Shown here: positions 1-9,570 of the stretch, piece after piece
How the letters are laid out: every line of letters starts with the position of its first letter
Position numbering within the stretch: the first letter of the stretch is position 1
NCBI RefSeq assembly: GCF_000737575.1
Contig: NZ_CP006270.1
Coordinates: forward strand, 1,801,163-1,865,162
DNA from: Synechococcus sp. KORDI-49
GTDB lineage: Bacteria; Cyanobacteriota; Cyanobacteriia; PCC-6307; Cyanobiaceae
Reading direction: 5' to 3'
DNA: 64,000 nt
Translations under genes and position numbers: made by a program
Notes under the pieces: model-generated
Databases searched by the model: none
What the model was told of the DNA's origin: nothing
The model's input: only the letters and a program-made list of their open reading frames with translations

Positions 1-1278
<1,278 letters not shown>

Positions 1279-1358
1279 CGTAAGTTATCTTTCTTGGCAA
1301 ATTATAGGCTGCAACTCTGCGTTGTCCAAAGCCTTAGCACTATAGTTGCGATGAAGGC

Positions 1359-2852
1359 ATGGATGTGCAAATGCCAAAGCAAGTCGTCTCTTCCCTTCGC
1401 CCTGTTTTGCGCAGGATGGCCTTCACTTCATTCAACAGGATCTCCGCCTTGATGGCATTGGCCGGATTTCTGTGGATTTTGTTTCACAGTGCTCATGGCA
1501 TCAATGGTGATGAGATCGGTAGCGATGCTGGTCAGAACCTTCAGTCTGCCTTGAACCTTGTCGGTCATGGGGTTTATGGAGAAGGAGTCTTTGAGGGCAT
1601 TCCTGAGCATGGCTTCCGGAGAGAGCCATTCCCCAATGTTCTGCTGGCAATTCATCTTTTGATTTCGTCCTGGTTTGTGCCTGGGATGGACTTCACCCAA
1701 GCGCATCAGGATCAGGATTTTCTGCGCATTGCCAAAGGAGTTAATGTGAGTTATGTGGCTGTCTTGTTGGGGGGCTTGTGGATCCTGTTACGCCGTTTGA
1801 TTCGGCCTGAATTCATTGCGGACGGCTTATCTTTGGTTTTGTTTTTCTTTGTAGATCGCTATTTTATTCAATTTGAAATCAATGATCTGAATACGGAGTT
1901 GCCCGCATCCGCCTGCCTCGTGTGGGTCTCGCTGTTGCTTGTGCTCGCTCATCAGCAAGGGCAAGGGCGTTGGCTCATGGCCTCTGGATTGGGCTTTGGG
2001 CTCCTGGTGCTGACCAAGGCAAGCGGTGCCTATGTTGCGTTGGTGGCAATTCCTGTTTTGGCCTTTTATTTGCATTGTAAGGCTCCATATTTCCTGCGAA
2101 CTTTTGCATTGATCTCGCTCGGCTTTGCTTTGGCGGTGCTGCCTTGGGTCGTGAGAAATTCGCGGCATTTCAATCGGCCAGTGATCGCTCAGGGTGGCGG
2201 CGACGTGCTGTTGATCCGCTCTTCGTTTAATACAATGACTCCTGAGGAATACAGAAACTCATTTTATGCCTACGCGCCTGTCATTGTTCGTGATCATGTT
2301 CTCGGGCCTTCAATGTCACTGTCGGAAAATGATTTTGAGTGTGGCTATGCGTTAGACCGGTTTAATCGTAATCTTCCGTGTGATCGACTTGCGCTTGAAG
2401 AAAATCGGTATCAGGATGTGCGTTCGTTTTATCAGATTGGCAAGCGCGCCTTGCCGGGCTCCATGGGCCTCCTGCGAGACGAGAAGCAGGCTGTTGCCTT
2501 GAAGCGAATTCGTGAAAATCCTCTGCAACACATTCTCGTCTCTGTCCCGATGGCCTGGCGTGGTCTGTGGTCATTTGCGAAAGTTAAATACTGGCTGGGA
2601 ACAGGTCTTAATTTCTTTGCTTATGCATCAATGTTTGTTGCTGTTGTTCTTGGGATCGTCCAGAAGAAATTTATCTGGCTGGCCATCTCGATCATCCCGG
2701 CGGGATACTTTCTTTTCTATGCTTTTTTGAGCCATTTCATCCCGAGATATTCCGAGCCTATGATTCCCCTGGCTTTTGTATGCATGAGTGTTCTTGGTGT
2801 TGCGATAGCAAGTCAATGTCTGCCTTCGTCCTTCGGCCGTCTTCGTTTTTGA
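1359..2852 (+). CDS. polytopic membrane protein, probable GT-C type glycosyltransferase
   Basis: The 497-residue protein has roughly ten hydrophobic segments from about residue 30 to the C-terminus, with a large periplasmic-type loop (about 270-395) near the C-terminal half. An acidic GDEIGSD stretch follows the first membrane segment, the place where GT39/ArnT-like enzymes carry a catalytic Asp/Glu. This is why a lipid-linked sugar transferase is suggested. Sequence-level family assignment is weak. It is divergent from the GT2 gene at 397-1278, an attractive partner that would supply the lipid-linked sugar. The DNA is AT-rich (about 42% GC in the hand-counted line 2041-2100). Start could also be the in-frame ATG at 1371. 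Confidence 0.7.
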   Translation: MDVQMPKQVVSSLRPVLRRMAFTSFNRISALMALAGFLWILFHSAHGINGDEIGSDAGQNLQSALNLVGHGVYGEGVFEGIPEHGFRREPFPNVLLAIHLLISSWFVPGMDFTQAHQDQDFLRIAKGVNVSYVAVLLGGLWILLRRLIRPEFIADGLSLVLFFFVDRYFIQFEINDLNTELPASACLVWVSLLLVLAHQQGQGRWLMASGLGFGLLVLTKASGAYVALVAIPVLAFYLHCKAPYFLRTFALISLGFALAVLPWVVRNSRHFNRPVIAQGGGDVLLIRSSFNTMTPEEYRNSFYAYAPVIVRDHVLGPSMSLSENDFECGYALDRFNRNLPCDRLALEENRYQDVRSFYQIGKRALPGSMGLLRDEKQAVALKRIRENPLQHILVSVPMAWRGLWSFAKVKYWLGTGLNFFAYASMFVAVVLGIVQKKFIWLAISIIPAGYFLFYAFLSHFIPRYSEPMIPLAFVCMSVLGVAIASQCLPSSFGRLRF

Positions 2853-2861
2853 GTTGTACCA

Positions 2862-5255
2862 ATGAGCTTTCTTGCAGGACTCAACGACGCCCAGCGACGG
2901 GCGGTGGATCACCACGAAGGGCCCTTACTGGTTGTGGCTGGAGCCGGAAGCGGCAAGACCCGTGCGCTGACCCATCGCATCGCGCATCTGATCGGTGCCC
3001 ACGGAGTGGATCCAGCTCAGGTTCTCGCGGTCACCTTCACCAACAAGGCGGCACGGGAGATGAAGGAGCGGTTGGAGCTGTTGCTGGCTCAGCGGCTGGC
3101 TCAGAGTCAGTTCGGTCAGCCATGGAGCACGCTGCCGCCGGTGGAGCAGCGTCAGCTGCGCTCGCGTATCTACCGGGAGGTCACCAAGGAGCTCTGGATC
3201 GGCACCTTTCACGCGCTCTTCGCGCGGATGCTTCGCTTCGACATCGACAAGTTCAAGGACAGTGAGGGGCTCACCTGGACCCGTCAGTTCTCGATCTACG
3301 ACGAGGCTGATGCTCAGAGCCTGGTGAAGGAGATCGTCACCCAGGAGCTGCAACTGGATCCCAAGCGTTTTGAGCCGAAGAAGACCCGATGGGCCATCAG
3401 TAACGCCAAGAATCAGGGCTGGCTTCCCGATCAGCTGGAGGCCCATGCGGAAGGGCAGCGCGGCAAGCTCACCGCGGACGTGTACCGGCGTTATCGAAAG
3501 GCTCTGGCGGCCAACAACGCCCTTGACTTTGATGATCTGCTGTTGCTTCCGGTGCAGCTGCTCCAGCAGAACGAACAGGTGCGCAGCTACTGGCACCGCC
3601 GCTTCAGACATGTGCTGGTGGATGAATACCAGGACACCAACCGCACCCAGTACGACCTGATCAAGCTGCTGGTGACCGACGGGCGGGATCCGCAGAGCGT
3701 GGAGGACTGGAGCGGACGCTCCGTGTTCGTGGTGGGAGATGCCGATCAGAGCATCTACAGCTTCCGGGCTGCTGATTTCACGATTCTGATGGGCTTCCAG
3801 GACGATTTCGGCGATCAAGCTCCGGATGACACCACGCACACGATGGTGAAGCTGGAGGAGAACTACCGCTCCACTGCCACGATCCTGGAGGCGGCCAATG
3901 CCCTGATTTCTAATAACAGCGAACGCATCGACAAGGTGTTGCGCCCCACCCGGGGCGAGGGCGAATTGATCACCCTCACGCGTTGTGACGACGAGATCGC
4001 CGAAGCCGAGGCCGTGGTGCACCGGATTCGGATGATGGAGGCTGCGAATCCCGAACTCAGCTGGGGAGACATGGCGGTGCTTTATCGCACCAATGCCCAG
4101 TCGCGTGCGATCGAGGAATCCCTGGTGCGCTGGGGCATCCCTTACATCGTGGTGGGTGGTCTGCGTTTCTATGACCGGCGAGAGATCAAGGACCTTCTGG
4201 CCTATCTCCGACTGTTGGTGAATCCGGCGGACACCGTCAGCCTGCTGCGCGTGATCAATGTGCCGAAGCGCGGCATCGGCAAGACCACGATCCAACGCCT
4301 CACCGATGCTGCCAATCAGCTGGGGATTCCCCTTTGGGATGTGGTGAGCGATGCCGAAGCGGTTCGCTCCCTGGGTGGCCGTTCAGCCAAGGGGTTGCTG
4401 CAGTTCTGCGAACTGCTCAATGATCTGCGGCTGCGGGTGCAGGACGCTGCTCCGTCCGAGCTGATTCAGCAGGTGATGGAGAAGAGCGGGTACGTCGCTG
4501 AATTGATCACAGAAGCCACCGATGAGGCGGAGGAACGACGCCGCAACCTTCAGGAACTGGTGAATGCGGCGCTGCAGTATCAGGAAGAGAACGATGAGGG
4601 CGACCTGGAGGGTTTTCTGGCCACCGCCGCTCTCTCCAGTGATGCGGACAGCAAGGACACCGCGGCGGATCGGGTCACCCTGATGACCCTGCACAGCAGC
4701 AAGGGCCTGGAATTTCCCGTGGTCTTCCTGGTGGGGCTGGAACAGGGGCTGTTCCCCAGTTACCGATCGCTCGATGATCCCGCTTCTCTTGAAGAGGAGC
4801 GGCGTCTCTGTTACGTGGGCATCACCCGGGCCAAGGAGCGGCTGTTTCTTTCCCACGCCAGTGAACGGCGGCTCTGGGGTGGGATGCGGGAGGCCGCAGT
4901 GCCGTCGGTTTTTCTCTCGGAGCTGCCGGAAGCGCTGATTCAGGGAGATATTCCCCAGTCAGGAGGTGCCGCGCTGCGGCGGGAACGCCGGTTGGAGCGG
5001 CTTACCCGGGTTGATCGGGATCCACCGGCCTCCGCTCCAGCCAATGCGGTGCGCCGCCGTCAGGCCGGTCCAGCCCCTGGCCGCAGCTGGTGTGTGGGCG
5101 ACCGGGTCAGCCATGCCAGCTTCGGAATCGGTGAGGTCACCCACACCTTCGGCAGTGGTGAAAAGGTCTCGATCGCCGTGAAGTTCGCTGGGATGGGACC
5201 CAAGATCCTGGATCCGCGGTTGGCTCCGATCGAACCTGTTTCAGGCACCGATTAA
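2862..5255 (+). CDS. pcrA: UvrD/PcrA-type superfamily 1 DNA helicase
   Basis: This 797-residue 3'-5' DNA helicase acts in nucleotide excision and replication repair. Visible SF1 motifs are the Q-motif LNDAQRRAV, Walker A GAGSGKTR (about residues 26-33), VTFTNKAAREMKER, the Walker B region VDEYQDTN, GDADQSIYSFRAAD, and the C-terminal MTLHSSKGLEFPVVF and YVGITRAKERL. The C-terminal extension ends in a Tudor-like WCVGDRVSHASFGIGEV stretch, which in PcrA binds RNA polymerase. The length is normal for the family. It starts 9 bases after the upstream membrane protein, and GC content rises sharply at this gene (about 62%), marking the return to typical chromosome. Confidence 0.95.
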   Translation: MSFLAGLNDAQRRAVDHHEGPLLVVAGAGSGKTRALTHRIAHLIGAHGVDPAQVLAVTFTNKAAREMKERLELLLAQRLAQSQFGQPWSTLPPVEQRQLRSRIYREVTKELWIGTFHALFARMLRFDIDKFKDSEGLTWTRQFSIYDEADAQSLVKEIVTQELQLDPKRFEPKKTRWAISNAKNQGWLPDQLEAHAEGQRGKLTADVYRRYRKALAANNALDFDDLLLLPVQLLQQNEQVRSYWHRRFRHVLVDEYQDTNRTQYDLIKLLVTDGRDPQSVEDWSGRSVFVVGDADQSIYSFRAADFTILMGFQDDFGDQAPDDTTHTMVKLEENYRSTATILEAANALISNNSERIDKVLRPTRGEGELITLTRCDDEIAEAEAVVHRIRMMEAANPELSWGDMAVLYRTNAQSRAIEESLVRWGIPYIVVGGLRFYDRREIKDLLAYLRLLVNPADTVSLLRVINVPKRGIGKTTIQRLTDAANQLGIPLWDVVSDAEAVRSLGGRSAKGLLQFCELLNDLRLRVQDAAPSELIQQVMEKSGYVAELITEATDEAEERRRNLQELVNAALQYQEENDEGDLEGFLATAALSSDADSKDTAADRVTLMTLHSSKGLEFPVVFLVGLEQGLFPSYRSLDDPASLEEERRLCYVGITRAKERLFLSHASERRLWGGMREAAVPSVFLSELPEALIQGDIPQSGGAALRRERRLERLTRVDRDPPASAPANAVRRRQAGPAPGRSWCVGDRVSHASFGIGEVTHTFGSGEKVSIAVKFAGMGPKILDPRLAPIEPVSGTD

Positions 5256-5280
5256 CCTCCAGCCCAGCCTCCGACGGTCC

Positions 5281-5991
5281 GTGTCCTCCGCCAGTCAGCC
5301 GATCCCTGTGTTCATCGGCTACGACCCGCGGGAACGGGCGGCGACCAACGTCCTGATCGACAGCCTGTACCAGCACAGCAGTGTGCCGCTGGCGATCACG
5401 CCGCTGGTGACTCCGCAGCTGGAGGCCCAGGGTCTGTACCGGAGAGAACGGGATCCCAAGCAGAGCACGGCCTTTTCCTTTACCCGCTTCTTGGTGCCCC
5501 ATCTGATGGGGTATCAGGGCTGGGCCCTGTTCATGGACTGCGACATGCTCTGCCGGGCTGACATCAAGGGGCTCTGGGATCAGCGGGATGACAGCTTTGG
5601 CGCCATGTGCGTTCAGCACGAGCATGTTCCAGGGGAAACCGTGAAATTTCTCGGTGAGGTCCAGAGCGCCTACCCCAAGAAGAACTGGAGTTCACTGATG
5701 CTGCTGAACTGCAACCGCTGCACCAAGCTCACCGTTGATTACGTCAACTCCGCCACCGGTCTGGAACTGCATCGCTTCCACTGGCTGGAGGGTGACCACG
5801 AGATCGGAGCAATCACCGGAGGCTGGAACCACCTGGTGGATGTGCAGGTTCCGCCCGATTCCCAGGAGGCCTCGCCGATGCTGCACTGGACTCTGGGGGG
5901 CCCCTGGTTCCGCGAACAGCGCACGATGGGAGGGCCGCTGGCGGCGGAGTGGTTCAGCGCCCGCGATGACGCCATGAAGCTCTGGGACTAA
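5281..5991 (+). CDS. GT8-like glycosyltransferase
   Basis: The 236-residue cytosolic protein starts at GTG. It contains FIGYDPRERAATNVL at the N-terminus and a DxD-type motif in LFMDCDMLCRADI (about residues 80-92), followed by the GT8-like LEGDHEIGAITGGWNHL. These suggest a nucleotide-sugar-dependent transferase of the glycogenin/LgtC superfamily. Its TAA stop overlaps the kdsB start (TAATG), so the two genes are translationally coupled, and a role in adding a sugar to a Kdo-containing glycan is plausible. The acceptor and donor are not known. No membrane segment is seen. Confidence 0.72.
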   Translation: MSSASQPIPVFIGYDPRERAATNVLIDSLYQHSSVPLAITPLVTPQLEAQGLYRRERDPKQSTAFSFTRFLVPHLMGYQGWALFMDCDMLCRADIKGLWDQRDDSFGAMCVQHEHVPGETVKFLGEVQSAYPKKNWSSLMLLNCNRCTKLTVDYVNSATGLELHRFHWLEGDHEIGAITGGWNHLVDVQVPPDSQEASPMLHWTLGGPWFREQRTMGGPLAAEWFSARDDAMKLWD

Positions 5992-6779
5992 TGACGATTC
6001 AACGCAGCCTGGTGGCCGTTCCGGCCCGTCTGCAGTCATCCCGGCTGCCCAACAAGGTGATGGCGGACATCGGCGGCAAGCCGATGATCCAGCGGGTGCT
6101 GGAGCGCTGTCGGGAGGCATCCGGTGTGGCAACTGTTGTGCTGTGCACCGATAGCGATCAGCTGCGTGATCTGGCGGAGGGACTCGGCTTCCCTGCCTTG
6201 ATGACCTCGGAGCACTGCAGTTCCGGCAGCGAGCGGATCGCGTCGGTGGCCGAGCAGCTGATGGCCCTGGCCTGGGGGGATCAGGCCCCTGTGGCGGATG
6301 AGACGGCCATCATCAACGTGCAGGGCGACCAGCCCTTCATCGATCCGGCGGTGATCGAGGGGATGGTTACGGAGTTCGGTCGTCTCAATCCCGTGCCTGC
6401 CGTTGTGACCCCGGTGTATCGGCTGCATCCGGAGACGATTCACAACCCGAATGTGGTCAAGACCCTGCTCGCCCATGACGGCCGAGCGCTGTATTTCTCC
6501 CGCTCGGCCATTCCGCACGTGCGCGATGTGGACCCTGCCGATTGGCACCGACATGCCACCTACTGGGGGCATGTCGGGATGTACGGCTTCCGCGGGGATG
6601 TGCTGGCGGCATGGGATCAGCTGCCCGCATCGCCACTGGAGGATCTCGAACGTCTGGAACAGTTGCGCCTGATCGAGGCGGGGCACACGATCGCCAGTTT
6701 CGAGGTGAGTGGCACCTCCCTGTCGGTGGATACCGCCGATCAACTGGAGCAGGCCCGCCAGATGGCGGCTTCCGCCTAG
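5991..6779 (+). CDS. kdsB: 3-deoxy-manno-octulosonate cytidylyltransferase
   Basis: The 262-residue KdsB activates Kdo with CTP to CMP-Kdo before transfer to lipid A or capsule. Family hallmarks are the start VAVPARLQSSRLPNKV, VQGDQPFID and HVGMYGFRGDVL, with a C-terminal LEDLERLEQLRLIEAG. Length matches the family. Its start overlaps the stop of the preceding GT8-like gene by one base. Its TAG stop overlaps the stop of convergent kdsC in the four-base palindrome CTAG. Function is certain at family level. Confidence 0.96.
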   Translation: MTIQRSLVAVPARLQSSRLPNKVMADIGGKPMIQRVLERCREASGVATVVLCTDSDQLRDLAEGLGFPALMTSEHCSSGSERIASVAEQLMALAWGDQAPVADETAIINVQGDQPFIDPAVIEGMVTEFGRLNPVPAVVTPVYRLHPETIHNPNVVKTLLAHDGRALYFSRSAIPHVRDVDPADWHRHATYWGHVGMYGFRGDVLAAWDQLPASPLEDLERLEQLRLIEAGHTIASFEVSGTSLSVDTADQLEQARQMAASA

Positions 6780-7327
6780 TCGTTGCGATCCCGCCAGCCC
6801 TTGCGGCTGAGCATCTGCCAGCGACCTCGGGCCTGGAGCAGTCGTTCCGCCAGTTCGCGAACGGCTCCGTGCCCCCCACGGTGGTGCAGCACGGCATCAG
6901 CCCCGCGCCGCACCGGTCGGCAGGCATCGGCCGGGGCGAACAGCAGCCCGACCACCGGACGCACCGCCAGATCGTTGAGGTCATCCCCGAGAAAGGCGGT
7001 CTGAGCCTGGCTCACCTCCAGCTGCCGTTGCAGGGCACTGAGTGCCATCGGTTTGTCCTTGATCCCCACCAGGCAGTGGCGAATGCCCAGCTGACGGGCA
7101 CGCACCTCTGTGGCCCCTCCCTGACCACCGCTGAGGAAGGCGATCTCCAATCCCGCTGTCTGCAGAAGCCGGATGCCGAGACCATCCCGCACATCGAAGC
7201 GTTTGATCAACTGCCCGTCGGCTGAGAACCAGAGACCTCCATCGGTGAGGACGCCATCCACATCGAGCACGAGCAGCTGCACGTCGCGCAGCCGGCGTTG
7301 CAGCCACCACCAGCGCCAAGGGCTCAC
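6776..7327 (-). CDS. kdsC: 3-deoxy-manno-octulosonate-8-phosphate phosphatase (KdsC, HAD family)
   Basis: The 183-residue HAD-superfamily phosphatase removes the phosphate from Kdo-8-phosphate. Visible motifs are the nucleophile loop LLVLDVDGVLTDG, the Ser/Thr loop FLSGG, the IKDKPMAL lysine and the AFLGDDLNDL acidic motif, all typical of the C0-type KdsC. The GTG start at 7327 is chosen because the frame upstream runs through the end of kdsD and adds no conserved sequence. The GTGA overlap with the kdsD stop gives tight coupling. The stop overlaps the convergent kdsB stop. Confidence 0.92.
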   Translation of the reverse strand: MSPWRWWWLQRRLRDVQLLVLDVDGVLTDGGLWFSADGQLIKRFDVRDGLGIRLLQTAGLEIAFLSGGQGGATEVRARQLGIRHCLVGIKDKPMALSALQRQLEVSQAQTAFLGDDLNDLAVRPVVGLLFAPADACRPVRRGADAVLHHRGGHGAVRELAERLLQARGRWQMLSRKGWRDRND

Positions 7328-8337
7328 GCCAGACCCGCCTGCACGAGATCGTGAAGGCGCAGGAGTCCCTGCATCTCCTGATCCGAATTCACCACAGGCA
7401 GAACCGAGATCGGTTTGCGGCGGTTCCGCTCCATGCATTCCAGGGCATGAACCACCAGCACGTCCCCTTCCACCGTGATCGGATCCGCGGTCATCAGATC
7501 AGCGGCCGTCAGGCGGCTCCAGCCCTCTGTGCTGTGATCCTGCAGTGCGCGGCGCAGATCACCGTCGGTGATGATCCCCACCAGGGCACCGCTCTGATCC
7601 GAGCGCTCCACCCAGCCGCAGCCGATGCCATCGCGGGTGAGGCCACCGATCACCTCAGGCAGAGGCGTCTCGGGCTTCAAGGCATGCAGTTTCGAGGCCG
7701 GAACCATCAGGTCGGCCGCCGTCAGAGTGAGTTGTTTGCCCAGCGATCCGGCCGGGTGATTCAGCGCGAAGTCCGCCGGTGAAATGCCGCGTCGTTCCAT
7801 CCAGACCGCCGCCAGCGCATCACCGATCGCCATCGCCACGGCCGTGCTGGCGGTGGGCGCCAGATTCAGGGGGCAGACCTCCCGATCGACGCCGGCTTCC
7901 AGAACCACATCGCTGCCGCGGGCGAGGGAGGATTCCGCCCGTCCGACGATGGCGATCCGGCCGGTGCCGCGTCGCTTCAGATGGGGCAGCACCTCCAGCA
8001 GCTCAGCGGTTTCGCCGCTGTTGGAGAGCAGCAGACAGACGTCCTCCGGTGCCACCACTCCGAGATCCCCGTGCAGGGCATCCAGTGGGTTGAGGAACAG
8101 GGCCATCAGCCCGATCGAGGAAAAGGTGGCGGCGATCTTGCGGGCCACGATGCCGCTCTTGCCCACGCCCGTGATCACGAGCTTGGCTTTGCGATCGGCA
8201 CAGCGTTCCAACAGGGTCAGCGCCGCTTCCACCTGCTCGCTGCTCAGTCGTTCCGCCGCTGAGGCGATGGCGGTGGCTTCCTCCTGCAGGCAGCGGGTCA
8301 GAGCGGACAAGTGCCGGATCCGGGATGATCGATGCAT
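7324..8337 (-). CDS. kdsD: arabinose-5-phosphate isomerase (KdsD/KpsF)
   Basis: The 337-residue protein converts ribulose-5-phosphate to arabinose-5-phosphate, the first committed substrate for Kdo. It has an N-terminal SIS sugar-isomerase domain (GVGKSGIVARKIAATFSSIG, SNSGETAELLEVLP) and two C-terminal CBS domains (about residues 205-330, ending VVNSDQEMQGLLRLHDLV). Start ATG 8337 gives the normal family length. Longer in-frame extension would run antisense through the cca gene. It is followed by kdsC with a 4-base overlap, so the two form an operon. With kdsA and kdsB, the window supplies the whole route from ribulose-5-phosphate to CMP-Kdo. Confidence 0.94.
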   Translation of the reverse strand: MHRSSRIRHLSALTRCLQEEATAIASAAERLSSEQVEAALTLLERCADRKAKLVITGVGKSGIVARKIAATFSSIGLMALFLNPLDALHGDLGVVAPEDVCLLLSNSGETAELLEVLPHLKRRGTGRIAIVGRAESSLARGSDVVLEAGVDREVCPLNLAPTASTAVAMAIGDALAAVWMERRGISPADFALNHPAGSLGKQLTLTAADLMVPASKLHALKPETPLPEVIGGLTRDGIGCGWVERSDQSGALVGIITDGDLRRALQDHSTEGWSRLTAADLMTADPITVEGDVLVVHALECMERNRRKPISVLPVVNSDQEMQGLLRLHDLVQAGLA

Positions 8338-8355
8338 TGTCCTGCACGCCGCGCC

Positions 8356-9570
8356 ATGGACCTGCCGGGTGTGCCGAATGCTCTGCTGGATGCTCTCCGG
8401 GCTGCTTCCCGGGAGCTCGGCTGCGCTCATCTCGCCTTCGTCGGAGGGGTCGTGCGCGACGGACTGCTGCATCGGCGCCACGGTGTGGCCTGGCGCGGAG
8501 TTCCGGATCTCGATCTCGTGGTGGAAGGGGATGCCCGCCAGCTCGCCCTTGCACTGCAGCGAATCTGCGGCTCGGAGCGCCTCACCGCCTGCCGGGAGCA
8601 CGGCAGTTTCGGCACCGTCGAGCTCTGTCTGGATGGTGTGCTCCTGGATCTGGCGACGGCTCGCCGGGAGTCCTATCCCGCCCCCGGGGAGAATCCCGTC
8701 GTTCAGCCCGGCACCCTTCAGGCGGATCTGGTGCGGCGCGATTTCAGCATCAATGCGATGGCGTTCGATCTGATCTCCGGAGAACTGATTGACCCTCATG
8801 GGGGTCAGCGGGCTCTGCAGAAGCGTTCTCTGGAGTTGCTGCATCCCGGCAGCATCAGCGATGACCCCACCCGGGTTGTCCGCGCCGCCCGCTACGCCGC
8901 CCGTCTGGATTTCCATCTGGCCGATGACTCCCTTGAGCAGCTGCGTCAAACCATGGAGCGCTGGCCCTGGCGCTGGTCGACGGGGGATGCCAGGGAGAAG
9001 GCGCCCCCGGCGCTCTCCACCAGGCTGCGCATGGAACTGGATCGTCTGCTCCAGCGGGAACCCTGGGCGGAAGCCCTATCGCTTCTGCAGAGCTGGGGTG
9101 CGATGGCCCTTGTGGACCCTGCCTTGCAGGATGATCTGCCATGGAGGCAGCGGTTGATGGCGGCCTGCCGACTTCGGGTGCCGCTGCTGCCGGCGCTGTT
9201 GCTGGGGGCAGCCGATCCGCTTGAAGTGGCGAAGCGACTCGACCTTCCCGGACAGCAAACAAAGGTGCTCGGACAGTGCCGGGATCTGCTGGCCTGGCTG
9301 CCGGAGCACGCACCTCCGCCAGGCGCACCACCCTCCCAGTGGTGCCGCGCGCTGGAAGGGAGCGGCTGGTCCGCTGAGGCCGTGGTGCTGGCGGTCTGTC
9401 ATCGCCCTGCGGAGTGGAGGCTCCTGCTGCGCTGGTGGGGGCGCTGGCGCCATGTCCGCTCACCACTGACGGCAGCGGAACTGATCGATGCGGGTTGGTC
9501 CCCCGGTCCCGGACTCGGAGCCGAGCTCAGCCGGCTTCGTCTGCAGCGGATTGATCAGGAGGGGCGTTGA
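8356..9570 (+). CDS. cca: tRNA nucleotidyltransferase / poly(A) polymerase family (CCA-adding)
   Basis: The 404-residue class II nucleotidyltransferase has LAFVGGVVRDGLL, the catalytic DxD in PDLDLVVEGD, and RRDFSINAMAFDL, the core of the bacterial CCA-adding enzymes, followed by the RNA-binding motif DPTRVVRAARYAARL. It matures tRNA 3' ends. The only tRNA gene in this window does not encode its own CCA, consistent with need for this enzyme. Start ATG 8356 (MDLPGV) is preferred over the ATG at 8332, which lies inside the start codon of divergent kdsD. The C-terminal half is less conserved, so an A-adding or CC-adding variant cannot be excluded. Confidence 0.9.
   Translation: MDLPGVPNALLDALRAASRELGCAHLAFVGGVVRDGLLHRRHGVAWRGVPDLDLVVEGDARQLALALQRICGSERLTACREHGSFGTVELCLDGVLLDLATARRESYPAPGENPVVQPGTLQADLVRRDFSINAMAFDLISGELIDPHGGQRALQKRSLELLHPGSISDDPTRVVRAARYAARLDFHLADDSLEQLRQTMERWPWRWSTGDAREKAPPALSTRLRMELDRLLQREPWAEALSLLQSWGAMALVDPALQDDLPWRQRLMAACRLRVPLLPALLLGAADPLEVAKRLDLPGQQTKVLGQCRDLLAWLPEHAPPPGAPPSQWCRALEGSGWSAEAVVLAVCHRPAEWRLLLRWWGRWRHVRSPLTAAELIDAGWSPGPGLGAELSRLRLQRIDQEGR

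Noticed and set aside
2925-4295. Long minus-strand open frame (456 aa) opposite pcrA
   Set aside because: It lies wholly antisense to a motif-complete helicase in high-GC DNA, shows no recognisable domain and has shadow-type composition.
7328-7438. N-terminal extension of kdsC up to 7438
   Set aside because: The extra sequence is encoded inside kdsD and has no HAD-family similarity. The GTG at 7327 gives the standard protein with a GTGA overlap.
8338-8949. N-terminal extension of kdsD up to 8949
   Set aside because: It would run antisense through the conserved catalytic part of cca and has no KpsF similarity.
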